Positions 1 to 6,032 are shown, counted from the first letter of the stretch. The stretch is 6,032 nt of DNA from Crocinitomicaceae bacterium (GCA_002729115.1 PBWG01000013.1:1856-7887); one strand, 5' to 3'. Numbers and translations: made by a program. Notes: generated by a model not told the origin, from the sequence alone.

Positions 1-846
1 ATGCGGGCCGTCCGGTCGGGCATCGCCTTGTACGCCATCCACACCAACCTCGACAACGTGTTGACCGGCGTGAACCGGAAGTTGGCAGAGTCTCTGGGGT
101 GTCTCTCAGATTCCTTGCGAATCCTTCGTCCCAAAGGGGAAGGCCTTGAGAAGTGGTCTGTATTTGTGCCGGAAGCCCAGGCGGATGCTGTGCGGCGCGC
201 GATGGCCGAGGCCGGCGCAGGGCACCTCGGGAACTACGACGAATGCAGCTTTCAGGCTTCGGGCGTCGGCACGTTCCGGGCCTTGGACGGCGCCGATCCG
301 CACGTGGGGGAGTTGGGGGAATTGCACCGCGAGCCTGAATTCAAGCTCGAGATGGTTGTGCCTTCTGCATTGGCCCGCGCCGTGGAATCGGCCATGGCCG
401 CGGCCCATCCATACGAGGAAGTCGCCTTCGACCGGGTGAGTTTGGTGCAGACCAGGACGGACGTGGGGTCTGGCATGGTGGGGGAATTGGCCGAGGCCAT
501 GCCGTGGGAGGCGTTCGCGGACCATGTGAAGGCCGTCTTGGGTTGCGGCGCCGTGAAGCACACGGCACCGGTTCAAAAGGAGGTGAAGCGCATCGCGGTG
601 TGTGGCGGGTCGGGGGCGTTTTTGATCTCGGACGCAAAGCGCGCCAAGGCAGATGTTTACGTGACCTCCGACCTGAAGTACCACGAATATTTCCAAGCCG
701 AGGGGCAAGTCCAAATCCTGGACGTGGGGCACTTCGAAAGCGAATGGCAAACCAGCGCCCTGATTGCCAACAAAATCAACGAGAAATTCCCTAATTTTGC
801 AGTCCGTTTGTCTGAAATCCAGACGAACCCTGTTGCTTTTCGCTGA
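1..846 (+). CDS. Nif3-like dinuclear metal centre protein, 5' end cut by window
   Basis: Nif3/YbgI/YqfO family, a widespread cytoplasmic protein with a two-metal site; often annotated as GTP cyclohydrolase I type 2-like, but its reaction is not firmly established. The visible 281 residues begin inside the first family domain: the IHTNLD motif (H14, D18 of the visible part) carries one metal ligand, and the second ligand cluster is DVGHFESE (H244, E248). Between them (about residues 48-155) lies the inserted PII/CutA-like middle domain of the long form, with GNYDECSF and HPYEEVAFD typical of it. The protein ends in the usual TNPV motif. Family members of this long form have about 365 residues, so roughly 85 N-terminal residues, including the expected His-His ligand pair, lie left of the window. 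The ATG at position 1 is therefore most likely an internal Met codon, not the start. The next gene follows after 23 bp on the same strand, suggesting co-transcription. Family assignment is secure; function is not. Confidence 0.93.
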   Translation: MRAVRSGIALYAIHTNLDNVLTGVNRKLAESLGCLSDSLRILRPKGEGLEKWSVFVPEAQADAVRRAMAEAGAGHLGNYDECSFQASGVGTFRALDGADPHVGELGELHREPEFKLEMVVPSALARAVESAMAAAHPYEEVAFDRVSLVQTRTDVGSGMVGELAEAMPWEAFADHVKAVLGCGAVKHTAPVQKEVKRIAVCGGSGAFLISDAKRAKADVYVTSDLKYHEYFQAEGQVQILDVGHFESEWQTSALIANKINEKFPNFAVRLSEIQTNPVAFR

Positions 847-869
847 AACCAAGATTGACTTCGACCCGC

Positions 870-1667
870 ATGGCCAAGAAGAAAACAAGCACTGCTGAGG
901 ACAAGCTTCGCGCCCTCTACGACCTTCAGATCATCGACTCCCGCATCGACCGCCTTCGTGTGGTACGCGGCGAACTTCCCCTGGAAGTGCGTGACCTCGA
1001 AGACGAGTTGGAAGGCCTGCGTGCCCGCCTCGAGCGCATGGAGGACGACAACGACCAGGTGAACCAACGCATTTTGGCCTACCAGATGCAAATCAAGGAC
1101 AGCCAGGCGTTGATCGAGAAGTACACCGAGCAGCAGAACAACGTGCGGAACAACCGCGAATTCGAGTCGCTCGCCAAGGAAATCGAGTACCAGACCCTGG
1201 AGATTGAGCTTTGCGAGAAGCGCATTCGGGAGTGCCAAGCCCAAACCGAGCAAAAGGCAGAAGGCCTCGAAGGCACCCGCGAGCGTTTCAACCAGCGCCA
1301 AGCCGACCTCGACGCCAAGAAGGCAGAGTTGGAAGCCATCATCGCCGAGACCCAAGCCGAGGAGGAGCTCCTCCAAACGCACAGCGACAAAATGGCCAAA
1401 GGCATCGACGACCGCCTCGTGAACTCGTACCGCCGCATCCGTGGCGCCGCGAAGAACGGATTGGCCGTGGTGCCCATCGAGCGTCAAGCCAGCGCGGGCA
1501 CCTTCATCAAGATTCCACCCCAGCGCCAAATCGACATTGCCCAGCGCAAGCGCATCATCGTCGACGAGCACAGCGGCCGCATCCTTGTGGACAAGGAACT
1601 CGCGGAGGAGGAATTGACGCGCATGAACACCCTTCTCGACAAGGCCATCGCCAAGTTGAAGAAGTGA
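870..1667 (+). CDS. Coiled-coil protein of the C4 zinc-ribbon (CT398/HP0958-like) family, lacking the zinc cysteines
   Basis: Cytoplasmic protein of 265 residues. Residues 10-180 are a long charged heptad-rich coiled coil (E/K/R/L/Q-rich) with the family segment QQNNVRNNREFESLAKEIE at about 88-106. Residues 195-240 are the C-terminal ribbon region (NGLAVVPIER, IPPQRQ, SGRILVD). In relatives this part holds two CxxC pairs; here the matching positions are S208, T211, D232 and S235, so zinc binding at this site is unlikely. Known relatives include Chlamydia CT398 and Helicobacter HP0958, which bind sigma-54 and secretion or flagellar proteins; whether that applies here is unknown. I chose the ATG at 870 (MAKKKTS...) over an in-frame TTG at 855, because family members usually begin with a short Lys-rich MAKK-like stretch. 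No Shine-Dalgarno is visible, as is normal in Bacteroidota. It sits 23 bp after the Nif3 gene, a pairing seen in many bacteria, and ends 24 bp before a strong terminator. Confidence 0.9.
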   Translation: MAKKKTSTAEDKLRALYDLQIIDSRIDRLRVVRGELPLEVRDLEDELEGLRARLERMEDDNDQVNQRILAYQMQIKDSQALIEKYTEQQNNVRNNREFESLAKEIEYQTLEIELCEKRIRECQAQTEQKAEGLEGTRERFNQRQADLDAKKAELEAIIAETQAEEELLQTHSDKMAKGIDDRLVNSYRRIRGAAKNGLAVVPIERQASAGTFIKIPPQRQIDIAQRKRIIVDEHSGRILVDKELAEEELTRMNTLLDKAIAKLKK

Positions 1668-1691
1668 GGAATGGCGACAGCCTGACCTGAG

Positions 1692-1718
1692 AAAAAGCCC
1701 ACTTCGGTGGGCTTTTTT
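1692..1718. terminator. Bidirectional intrinsic terminator with cUUCGg loop
   Basis: A perfect 11-bp inverted repeat, AAAAAGCCCAC / GTGGGCTTTTT, encloses TTCG closed by a C-G pair, the very stable cUUCGg tetraloop on the plus strand. The plus-strand transcript ends in a run of six U (1713-1718). The minus-strand transcript ends in a run of five U from the A tract at 1692-1696, though its loop would read CGAA. It lies between the stop of the coiled-coil gene (1667) and the stop of the convergent barrel gene (1747), so it most likely terminates both. Confidence 0.93.
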
Positions 1719-1746
1719 CTTGCGCGAAGGGTTGGCAAGTACAGGC

Positions 1747-3255
1747 TCAGAGGCGCAGCCCAGCCCCGAACATCAAGGCGGCAGAAGTGCGGTCGAGCGT
1801 GCCACGGCTTTCGGGATGGAAGGCCCCCATGAACAGGTAGTCTTCCTTGTGCCAGGTGCGGCGCCATGCCACGCTGAAGTGCACGTCGCCGATCCGGTAT
1901 TCGGCGCCGAAGCTCGCATGGTGACGGCTGCCGTCGGTGGCCACGCCGTTGGGGTTGAACGGGGAATTCCCGGTGCCGCCACCCATCCGGATGCGGTATT
2001 CTTTCAAGGGACCCAAACGAAGTTCCAAGCCCACCCGGGCCTCACGGACGACTTGCAAGCTGCTGTCCACGGCGACATTCTCCGCCGCGTAATCGTACCC
2101 GGAAGAGAGGATGGTGCCCGGATCGCCGAGTTCGCCTTCTCGGAGGTCGGTGTGGACGTAGTCCGCCGCCAGCACCCCCAGCTTGCCTATCAGAAAGCTT
2201 GCGGACACGGTGGTCCGTCGTGGGGTGTACATCAGGTATTCGTTGTTGGTGACGGGACTGGAGGCGGCGCGTTCGCTGCCGTCCGCCCATTGGGTGGACA
2301 ACGAGGTGCTGTAGTTGTCCAGCAGGGTCATCCGGCCTCGTGTTTGGTGTGCGAGTCCAAGGCGCAGCTGGGAGGTGACGCGCCAATTCACCCCGGCGCG
2401 CAGGAGAACGCCTTGCCCATCCACGTTGAGCCGCTCGTTGTAGTCCCACGACCTGAGGTCATCCTCGGCAGACACGGTGGTTTCTTGGTGGGTGGAGGTT
2501 TCCTCAAATTCCACCTTGGGCAAGCCCAGCGTGGCGCCGATGCTCAGCCTGTCGCGGTAGCAGGTGCCAAACCCGATTTGGGTTTCCCACATGCGGCCGG
2601 ACCGTTCGATGACGCGCTTGACTTCCACCGGCCCCCCCACGGCCGTGGCGTAGATGTTGTCGTTGTCGGGCAAGAGCAAGAGGGTGCGCCAAGCCAGCGA
2701 CGCCGAGTAAGGGAAAATGTCGCCGCCGCCCAACGCTTCGTCTGTGGAGGCGTAACCGTAGATGGCTGCGTCTTCAAGGGCCTGCTGCACAAACAGGTCA
2801 GACACCGTCGATTCAGAAGGCACCCCTTCGATGAAGATGCGCTGGTTGAAGGGCATCCTCACTTGCCGCCCCACCGCCAACGTGAAAAACGGCCAGTCTG
2901 CGTCCACGCTGGGGTAGGTGAGGGCCACCCCTAGGTTGCCTGTGGTGCCTTGGAATTTGGCCGAGGTGGCCGAGGTCGTGTGCCAACTGGCGTCGGTGTT
3001 GGCGCTGTTCAGGCCTGTGGCGACGGCCAAGTCTCCTCGCCTGTACAAGCCCAACCCCGCAGGGTTGATGCCCATGCTGCCGAGATCGGCCCCCAGTGCG
3101 CCGAACGCCCCACCCATGGCCATGGTTCTGCTGCTGCCCAGGGGCGCGACCCATCCGTAACGAAGCACGTCGGCTTCGTTCTGGGCATGGCCCATCGAAG
3201 GCATGGCCGCCACAACTGCCATGGCGATGCATGCGCGTGTGAAAAAGCGAATCAT
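1747..3255 (-). CDS. OmpP1/FadL-like outer-membrane beta-barrel protein
   Basis: A 502-residue exported protein. An N-terminal signal peptide (MIRFF..., hydrophobic core at about 8-19) ends in GHA at 22-24, with probable cleavage after A24. The mature N-terminus contains the family signature: RTMAMGGAFGALGADLGSMG followed directly by INPAGLGLYR (about residues 43-72), typical of Bacteroidota OmpP1/FadL/TodX-like proteins, often annotated as hemin receptors or long-chain fatty-acid transporters. The rest alternates polar and hydrophobic/aromatic residues as in beta-strands and ends in FGAGLRL, a plausible last strand. Length fits the family. The substrate cannot be read from sequence, and the 'hemin' label is not supported by anything visible. 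It is not the PorV/PorQ type, whose N-terminal motif differs. The start is the ATG at 3255; a GTG six bases upstream (3261), directly abutting the TGA of the preceding lipoprotein gene, is an alternative. The short junction suggests translational coupling. Confidence 0.88.
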   Translation of the reverse strand: MIRFFTRACIAMAVVAAMPSMGHAQNEADVLRYGWVAPLGSSRTMAMGGAFGALGADLGSMGINPAGLGLYRRGDLAVATGLNSANTDASWHTTSATSAKFQGTTGNLGVALTYPSVDADWPFFTLAVGRQVRMPFNQRIFIEGVPSESTVSDLFVQQALEDAAIYGYASTDEALGGGDIFPYSASLAWRTLLLLPDNDNIYATAVGGPVEVKRVIERSGRMWETQIGFGTCYRDRLSIGATLGLPKVEFEETSTHQETTVSAEDDLRSWDYNERLNVDGQGVLLRAGVNWRVTSQLRLGLAHQTRGRMTLLDNYSTSLSTQWADGSERAASSPVTNNEYLMYTPRRTTVSASFLIGKLGVLAADYVHTDLREGELGDPGTILSSGYDYAAENVAVDSSLQVVREARVGLELRLGPLKEYRIRMGGGTGNSPFNPNGVATDGSRHHASFGAEYRIGDVHFSVAWRRTWHKEDYLFMGAFHPESRGTLDRTSAALMFGAGLRL

Positions 3256-3261
3256 GGCCAC

Positions 3262-4323
3262 TCAGCGTCGGGGTGAACCGCCACGACCTCCTGAACGGCT
3301 GCTGCCCCCGGTGCTTCGTCCGCCGCTGGAAGGTCTGCTTGGGGTGCTAGGGCGAGTTGACGACCGGTTGCTGCCCGAATTGGAGGGCCTGGACCCCGAC
3401 GACCAAGAGCTGGAACTCCGGGAAGGGGAAGAAGACCAACCGGACTGCCCGGCACCCGAGGACGAACGCGACGTGGATCGGGTTGTCTCTGGTGTGGACT
3501 GCTCAGGGCGGTTCTCGTCCCACGAGCCTTCGAGGGTTTCAGCGGCGTCGGACACGGTGCGCCAGAAAACCCTGGGTTGTGTGGCGCCGGTGACGTTGCT
3601 CGAGCCGCCAGCCTCCATCTTGTTGGTCAGCAAGCGGCCACCACCTGTGGCGCTGTTGATGGACGACGAAGCCCAAATCGGGGTCCGCGGCGCCACCACA
3701 ACCGGCGTGCCCCCAAAGGATTCGCCCCCGCCGAGCCATCCGGAGCCTTGGTACACGTTGTATCCGCCACCCCAGCCGTTGTTGAAGCCGTAGGGATTGT
3801 AGGCGTAAGGGTTGTAACCGAAGCCAGACCCGAAGCCGTACCCCATGTAGGGATTCATCCCCCAACCGCTCGGAGAGCCCCAGCTGTTGCTCCAACCGTT
3901 GTTCCAACCCATGCTCGATCCGTAGGGGTCGTATGGGTTGTAGCCTCCGTAGCAGGCGCTGCCGTAGGGGTCGTAGGGGTTGGGACCAAAGCCAGCTGCA
4001 CCGTACGGCGTCATGTACCCGCGCAGCATGGACCGGCCACGCAGGCTCTGCGGCACATACCCGAAGTTGCTGTTGAAGCCGTCGCCCGCGCGGGCGTCGA
4101 CATCAAGCTCCTCGGATTCGCTGAAACCTGCCTGCTCAAACGCATACGAGAGGTACTCTTCGTCGGTCAAAAACTCCTCGCCTTGGCTGAGGTACAACTC
4201 GTCGTCTTCCAGAGCTGAGGCCTGCCTGTAGGCCCCGCCACAGCTTGCCATGGTCACGGTCAGCCCGAGCAATGAAATCCAAGCGGCAGGCGTCGAAAAG
4301 AAGGTGGGGAAGGAGCGGGTCAT
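3262..4323 (-). CDS. Low-complexity putative lipoprotein with NPYDPYG repeats and Ser/Arg-rich tail
   Basis: A 353-residue protein that I do not recognise as a named family. The N-terminus has a hydrophobic segment (about residues 13-26) followed by MASC, an acceptable but not ideal lipobox with C28 as the lipidated residue (Met at -3 is unusual). Residues 38-77 are acidic (EDDE, EEFLTDEEY, SESEELDVD). Residues 85-205 are rich in Gly, Tyr, Asn, Pro and Trp and hold NPY repeats at 115, 129, 157, 171 and 176. A short ordinary segment follows (about 206-275, with TPVVVAPRTPIW and QPRVFWRTVSDAAETLEGSW). Residues 277-353 are almost only Ser, Arg, Gly, Pro and Thr, giving a strongly basic, probably disordered tail. 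It is the first gene of a minus-strand pair with the barrel protein, whose start lies within a few bases of this stop, so joint expression and an envelope location are likely. A structural or matrix role is only a guess. Confidence 0.82.
   Translation of the reverse strand: MTRSFPTFFSTPAAWISLLGLTVTMASCGGAYRQASALEDDELYLSQGEEFLTDEEYLSYAFEQAGFSESEELDVDARAGDGFNSNFGYVPQSLRGRSMLRGYMTPYGAAGFGPNPYDPYGSACYGGYNPYDPYGSSMGWNNGWSNSWGSPSGWGMNPYMGYGFGSGFGYNPYAYNPYGFNNGWGGGYNVYQGSGWLGGGESFGGTPVVVAPRTPIWASSSINSATGGGRLLTNKMEAGGSSNVTGATQPRVFWRTVSDAAETLEGSWDENRPEQSTPETTRSTSRSSSGAGQSGWSSSPSRSSSSWSSGSRPSNSGSNRSSTRPSTPSRPSSGGRSTGGSSRSGGRGGSPRR
3919..3981 (-). repeat. Two copies of a 21-bp NPYDPYG-coding repeat, 42 bp apart
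   Basis: Positions 3961-3981 and 3919-3939, read on the minus strand, both encode NPYDPYG and match at 19 of 21 bases, with a period of 42 bp. Looser related units follow at 3835-3855 (NPYMGYG) and 3787-3813 (NPYAYNPYG). This looks like an internally duplicated low-complexity segment within the lipoprotein gene. Confidence 0.8.
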
Positions 4324-4332
4324 GGGCGGTGG

Positions 4333-4359
4333 TTCAAGTTAGCACATTCTGTAGTTTTG
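4333..4359 (+). promoter_or_regulatory. Candidate Bacteroidota-type promoter for proS
   Basis: TAGTTTTG at 4352-4359 matches the Bacteroidota -7 consensus TAnnTTTG exactly. The -33 element is weak: the only candidate is TTC at 4333-4335 (consensus TTG), with a 16-base gap that is slightly short. Transcription would start near 4365, giving a leader of about 40 nt before the proS ATG. It is the best match in the 83-bp divergent region. On the minus strand only an imperfect version with one extra spacer base (complement of 4393-4401) is seen for the lipoprotein gene. Confidence 0.5.
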
Positions 4360-4362
4360 CGT

Positions 4363-4375
4363 GACTCTCAGAGTC
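4363..4375. promoter_or_regulatory. 13-bp palindrome at the predicted proS transcription start
   Basis: GACTCT-C-AGAGTC is a perfect 6-bp inverted repeat about one base centre. It lies directly after the candidate -7 element and between two divergent genes, a natural place for an operator. It could instead form a small 5-bp hairpin with a TCA loop at the 5' end of the mRNA. No known regulator site is recognised, and a chance palindrome of this size in 83 bp is not excluded. Confidence 0.3.
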
Positions 4376-4406
4376 TTTCACACGCTACAGCACAAACCAT
4401 ACCAAA

Positions 4407-5879
4407 ATGGCCAGCAAACTGACGTCCCGCGACGATGATTACAGCAAGTGGTACAACGAACTCGTCGTGCAGGCGGACCTTGCTCAGCACAGCGATGTGA
4501 AGGGGTGCATGGTCATCAAGCCCTACGGGTTCGCCATTTGGGAGCGCATGAAGGACGTGCTTGACGGCATGTTCAAGGACACTGGACACGTGAACGCCTA
4601 CTTCCCGCTCTTCATTCCCAAGAGCTACCTCAGCAAGGAAGCCGCCCACGTGGAAGGGTTTGCCAAGGAGTGCGCGGTGGTGACCCACTACCGGTTGAAG
4701 AACGACCCCAATGGGGAAGGGGTGGTTGTGGACCCGGACGCCCGCCTCGAGGAAGAGCTCATCGTCCGTCCGACGTCGGAGACCATCATTTGGAACACGT
4801 ACAAGAACTGGATCCAGAGCTACCGCGATTTGCCCTTGCTGGTGAACCAGTGGGCCAACGTCGTGCGCTGGGAGATGCGGACGCGCTTGTTCTTGCGCAC
4901 GGCGGAGTTCCTTTGGCAGGAGGGGCACACGGCCCACGCCACCAAGGATGAAGCCGTGGAGGAGGCCAAGAAAATGCTCGAGGTCTACGCGGACTTCGCG
5001 GAGAACCACATGGCCATGCCTGTGGTGAAAGGGGTGAAGACGGAGAGCGAGCGCTTCGCAGGCGCCGAGGACACGTACTGCATCGAAGCGCTGATGCAGG
5101 ACGGCAAGGCCTTGCAGGCGGGAACATCCCACTTCTTGGGCCAAAACTTCGCCAAGGCCTTCGACGTCACCTTCGCCGACAAAGAAGGCGGCAAGTCCCA
5201 CGTTTGGGCCACCTCATGGGGGGTGAGCACACGCTTGATGGGCGCCCTCATCATGACCCACAGCGACGACCAAGGCTTGGTGCTTCCCCCGAAGCTTGCG
5301 CCCATTGAGGTGGTCATCGTGCCCATTTACAAGGGCCAAGACCAAATGGACGAGATCGTGGCCAAGTGCCAGGAGGTCGCCGACGAGTTGAAGACGGCGG
5401 GCATCCGCGTGAAGTTGGACGACGACGACACCAAGCGCAGCGGTTGGAAATTCGCCGAGTACGAGTTGAAGGGTGTGCCGTTGCGCATCGCGATGGGGCC
5501 GCGCGATTTGGCGAAAGGCACGTGCGAGCTAGCACGCCGCGACACCAAGACCAAAGACTTCGTGTCCTTGGACGGCCTCGCGGCCCACGTCCGGACCCAG
5601 CTCGACGACATTCAGGCGACCCTCACAGCGAGCGTCCACGAGCGCATCAAGACCCACACCCACGTGGTGGACACTTGGGAAGGGTTCTTGGAGGCGTTGG
5701 ACAAGGGCGGCTTCGTGAGTGCCCACTGGGACGGCACAGCAGAGACCGAGGAGCGCATCAAGCAAGAAACCAAGGCGACCATCCGTTGCATCCCTTACGA
5801 AGGCGACACCACTCCGGGGACGTGCATCAAGACAGGCGCGCCCAGCGCCCGCCGCGTGTTGTTCGCCAAAGCCTACTGA
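4407..5879 (+). CDS. proS: Prolyl-tRNA synthetase, archaeal/eukaryote-like type
   Basis: Charges tRNA-Pro with proline in the cytoplasm (class II aminoacyl-tRNA synthetase, EC 6.1.1.15). At 490 residues with no inserted editing domain between motifs 2 and 3, it is the short archaeal/eukaryote-like form rather than the E. coli form. Visible parts: motif 1 region about 41-73 (GFAIWERM ... YFPLFIPKS); proline-binding loop RPTSET at 121-126; motif 2 at 154-177 ([20 protein letters not shown], then HTAH); the [10 protein letters not shown] stretch at 239-248; motif 3 at 269-287 with WGVSTR (R276); anticodon-binding domain about 298-400; and the C-terminal domain ending in the family's FAKAY with terminal Tyr. 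In the C-terminal domain the C-x4-C and C-x2-C zinc ligands of Thermus/archaeal enzymes are mostly missing: D442, T447 and T476 stand in three places and only C473 remains. The ATG at 4407 gives the expected N-terminus. The dps-like gene follows 3 bp after the stop. Confidence 0.98.
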   Translation: MASKLTSRDDDYSKWYNELVVQADLAQHSDVKGCMVIKPYGFAIWERMKDVLDGMFKDTGHVNAYFPLFIPKSYLSKEAAHVEGFAKECAVVTHYRLKNDPNGEGVVVDPDARLEEELIVRPTSETIIWNTYKNWIQSYRDLPLLVNQWANVVRWEMRTRLFLRTAEFLWQEGHTAHATKDEAVEEAKKMLEVYADFAENHMAMPVVKGVKTESERFAGAEDTYCIEALMQDGKALQAGTSHFLGQNFAKAFDVTFADKEGGKSHVWATSWGVSTRLMGALIMTHSDDQGLVLPPKLAPIEVVIVPIYKGQDQMDEIVAKCQEVADELKTAGIRVKLDDDDTKRSGWKFAEYELKGVPLRIAMGPRDLAKGTCELARRDTKTKDFVSLDGLAAHVRTQLDDIQATLTASVHERIKTHTHVVDTWEGFLEALDKGGFVSAHWDGTAETEERIKQETKATIRCIPYEGDTTPGTCIKTGAPSARRVLFAKAY

Positions 5880-5882
5880 TCC

Positions 5883-6032
5883 ATGGACGCCCACCTTCCC
5901 ATCCGCCTGAACCCCGACGACAGCGCCTCGCTTTGCAAGGAGCTGAACGCCCTGCTGTGCGACCTGCACGTCTTCTACCAAAACGTGCGCGGGTTCCACT
6001 GGAACGTTCAGGGCCAAAACTTCTTTGAGCTG
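5883..6032 (+). CDS. dps: Dps/ferritin-like DNA-protection protein, 3' end cut by window
   Basis: The first 50 codons of a Dps-family protein, which form 12-subunit shells that oxidise and store iron and protect DNA from peroxide stress. The diagnostic stretch is LNALLCDLHVFYQNVRGFHWNVQGQNFFEL (residues 21-50, given in two parts: LNALLCDLHVFYQ, then NVRGFHWNVQGQNFFEL), the first ferritin helix with H39 of FHW as the expected ferroxidase ligand. The partner His/Asp ligands of the next segment fall just outside the window, so enzymatic competence cannot be judged. The start is the ATG at 5883, three bases after the proS TGA and in the same reading frame, separated by one TCC codon. No promoter or ribosome-binding site of its own is evident, so it is probably read from the proS transcript or from a promoter inside proS. 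Two Cys residues (C18, C26) lie in the first helix region. Confidence 0.9.
   Translation, partial: MDAHLPIRLNPDDSASLCKELNALLCDLHVFYQNVRGFHWNVQGQNFFEL

Noticed and set aside
1..3. ATG at the first base taken as the Nif3 gene start
   Set aside because: The family needs about 85 more residues upstream with essential metal ligands; the frame is open at the window edge, so this is most likely an internal Met.
657..1571. Open frame of 304 codons on the minus strand across the Nif3 end and the coiled-coil gene
   Set aside because: It gives a Leu/Val-rich protein that mirrors the Glu/Lys/Gln-rich coiled coil on the other strand; it crosses two well-supported genes and has no independent support.
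1720..2934. Long open frame of 404 codons on the plus strand, opposite the barrel gene
   Set aside because: Its translation has no recognisable motif and is rich in His/Gly/Ala/Val/Pro as expected from the reverse complement of a GC-rich gene; the minus-strand gene has a signal peptide and a clear family signature.
1747..3255. Barrel protein as a PorV/PorQ-type component of type 9 secretion
   Set aside because: The N-terminal NPAGLGLYR signature is that of the OmpP1/TodX-like group; the PorV/PorQ pattern is not seen and no secretion genes are nearby.
3203..3793. Open frame of 196 codons on the plus strand opposite the lipoprotein tail
   Set aside because: The Pro/Glu/Leu/Arg-rich product is what the Ser/Arg/Gly codons give on the opposite strand. 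The minus-strand frame has a signal segment, lipobox and coupled neighbour.
3787..3981. Tandem repeats considered as a CRISPR array
   Set aside because: Units are short, degenerate, in coding frame and separated by other coding sequence without uniform spacers; they are protein repeats.
4368..5201. Open frame of 277 codons on the minus strand over the start of proS
   Set aside because: It is antisense to conserved synthetase motifs and covers the divergent promoter region; codon-bias shadow.
5366..6028. Open frame of 220 codons on the plus strand across the proS-dps junction
   Set aside because: Arg/Pro/His-rich translation in a shifted frame of two recognised genes; typical of GC-rich shadow frames.

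Overview
The window looks like a chromosomal housekeeping segment from a Bacteroidota bacterium, probably a high-GC lineage close to the Flavobacteriales (composition roughly 60% G+C by eye). The evidence is the protein types: a Nif3 protein with the inserted middle domain, the coiled-coil 'zinc-ribbon' partner in a cysteine-free form, an OmpP1/FadL-type barrel with the NPAGLGLYR signature, and an archaeal/eukaryote-type prolyl-tRNA synthetase. Recognisable Shine-Dalgarno sequences are absent, and the best promoter match is of the Bacteroidota type (TAnnTTTG).

Layout: (1) Positions 1-1667, plus strand: the 3' part of a Nif3-family gene, cut by the window edge, and 23 bp later a complete coiled-coil gene of the CT398/HP0958 type. 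(2) Positions 1692-1718: a perfect 11-bp hairpin with a cUUCGg loop, A-rich on one side and U-rich on the other, which can end transcription from both converging sides. (3) Positions 1747-4323, minus strand: a two-gene unit read right to left, first a low-complexity lipoprotein with NPYDPYG-type repeats and a Ser/Arg/Gly tail, then an outer-membrane beta-barrel of the OmpP1/FadL type starting within a few bases of the lipoprotein stop. (4) Positions 4324-4406: an 83-bp divergent promoter region with a good Bacteroidota promoter match facing right and a 13-bp palindrome near the predicted start of transcription. (5) Positions 4407-6032, plus strand: proS, complete, followed after only 3 bp by the first 50 codons of a Dps-type ferritin-like gene, which runs off the window.

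Functionally the window combines conserved core genes (metal-dependent Nif3 protein, coiled-coil partner, tRNA charging) with envelope proteins and an iron/oxidative-stress protein. I see no mobile element, CRISPR array, RNA gene or defence system. The less ordinary points are the loss of zinc-ligand cysteines in two unrelated proteins (the coiled-coil protein and ProRS), the odd low-complexity lipoprotein tightly coupled to a barrel protein, and the very tight in-frame proS-dps junction. None of these amounts to proof of a new system. The lipoprotein/barrel pair is the best candidate for something not well described.
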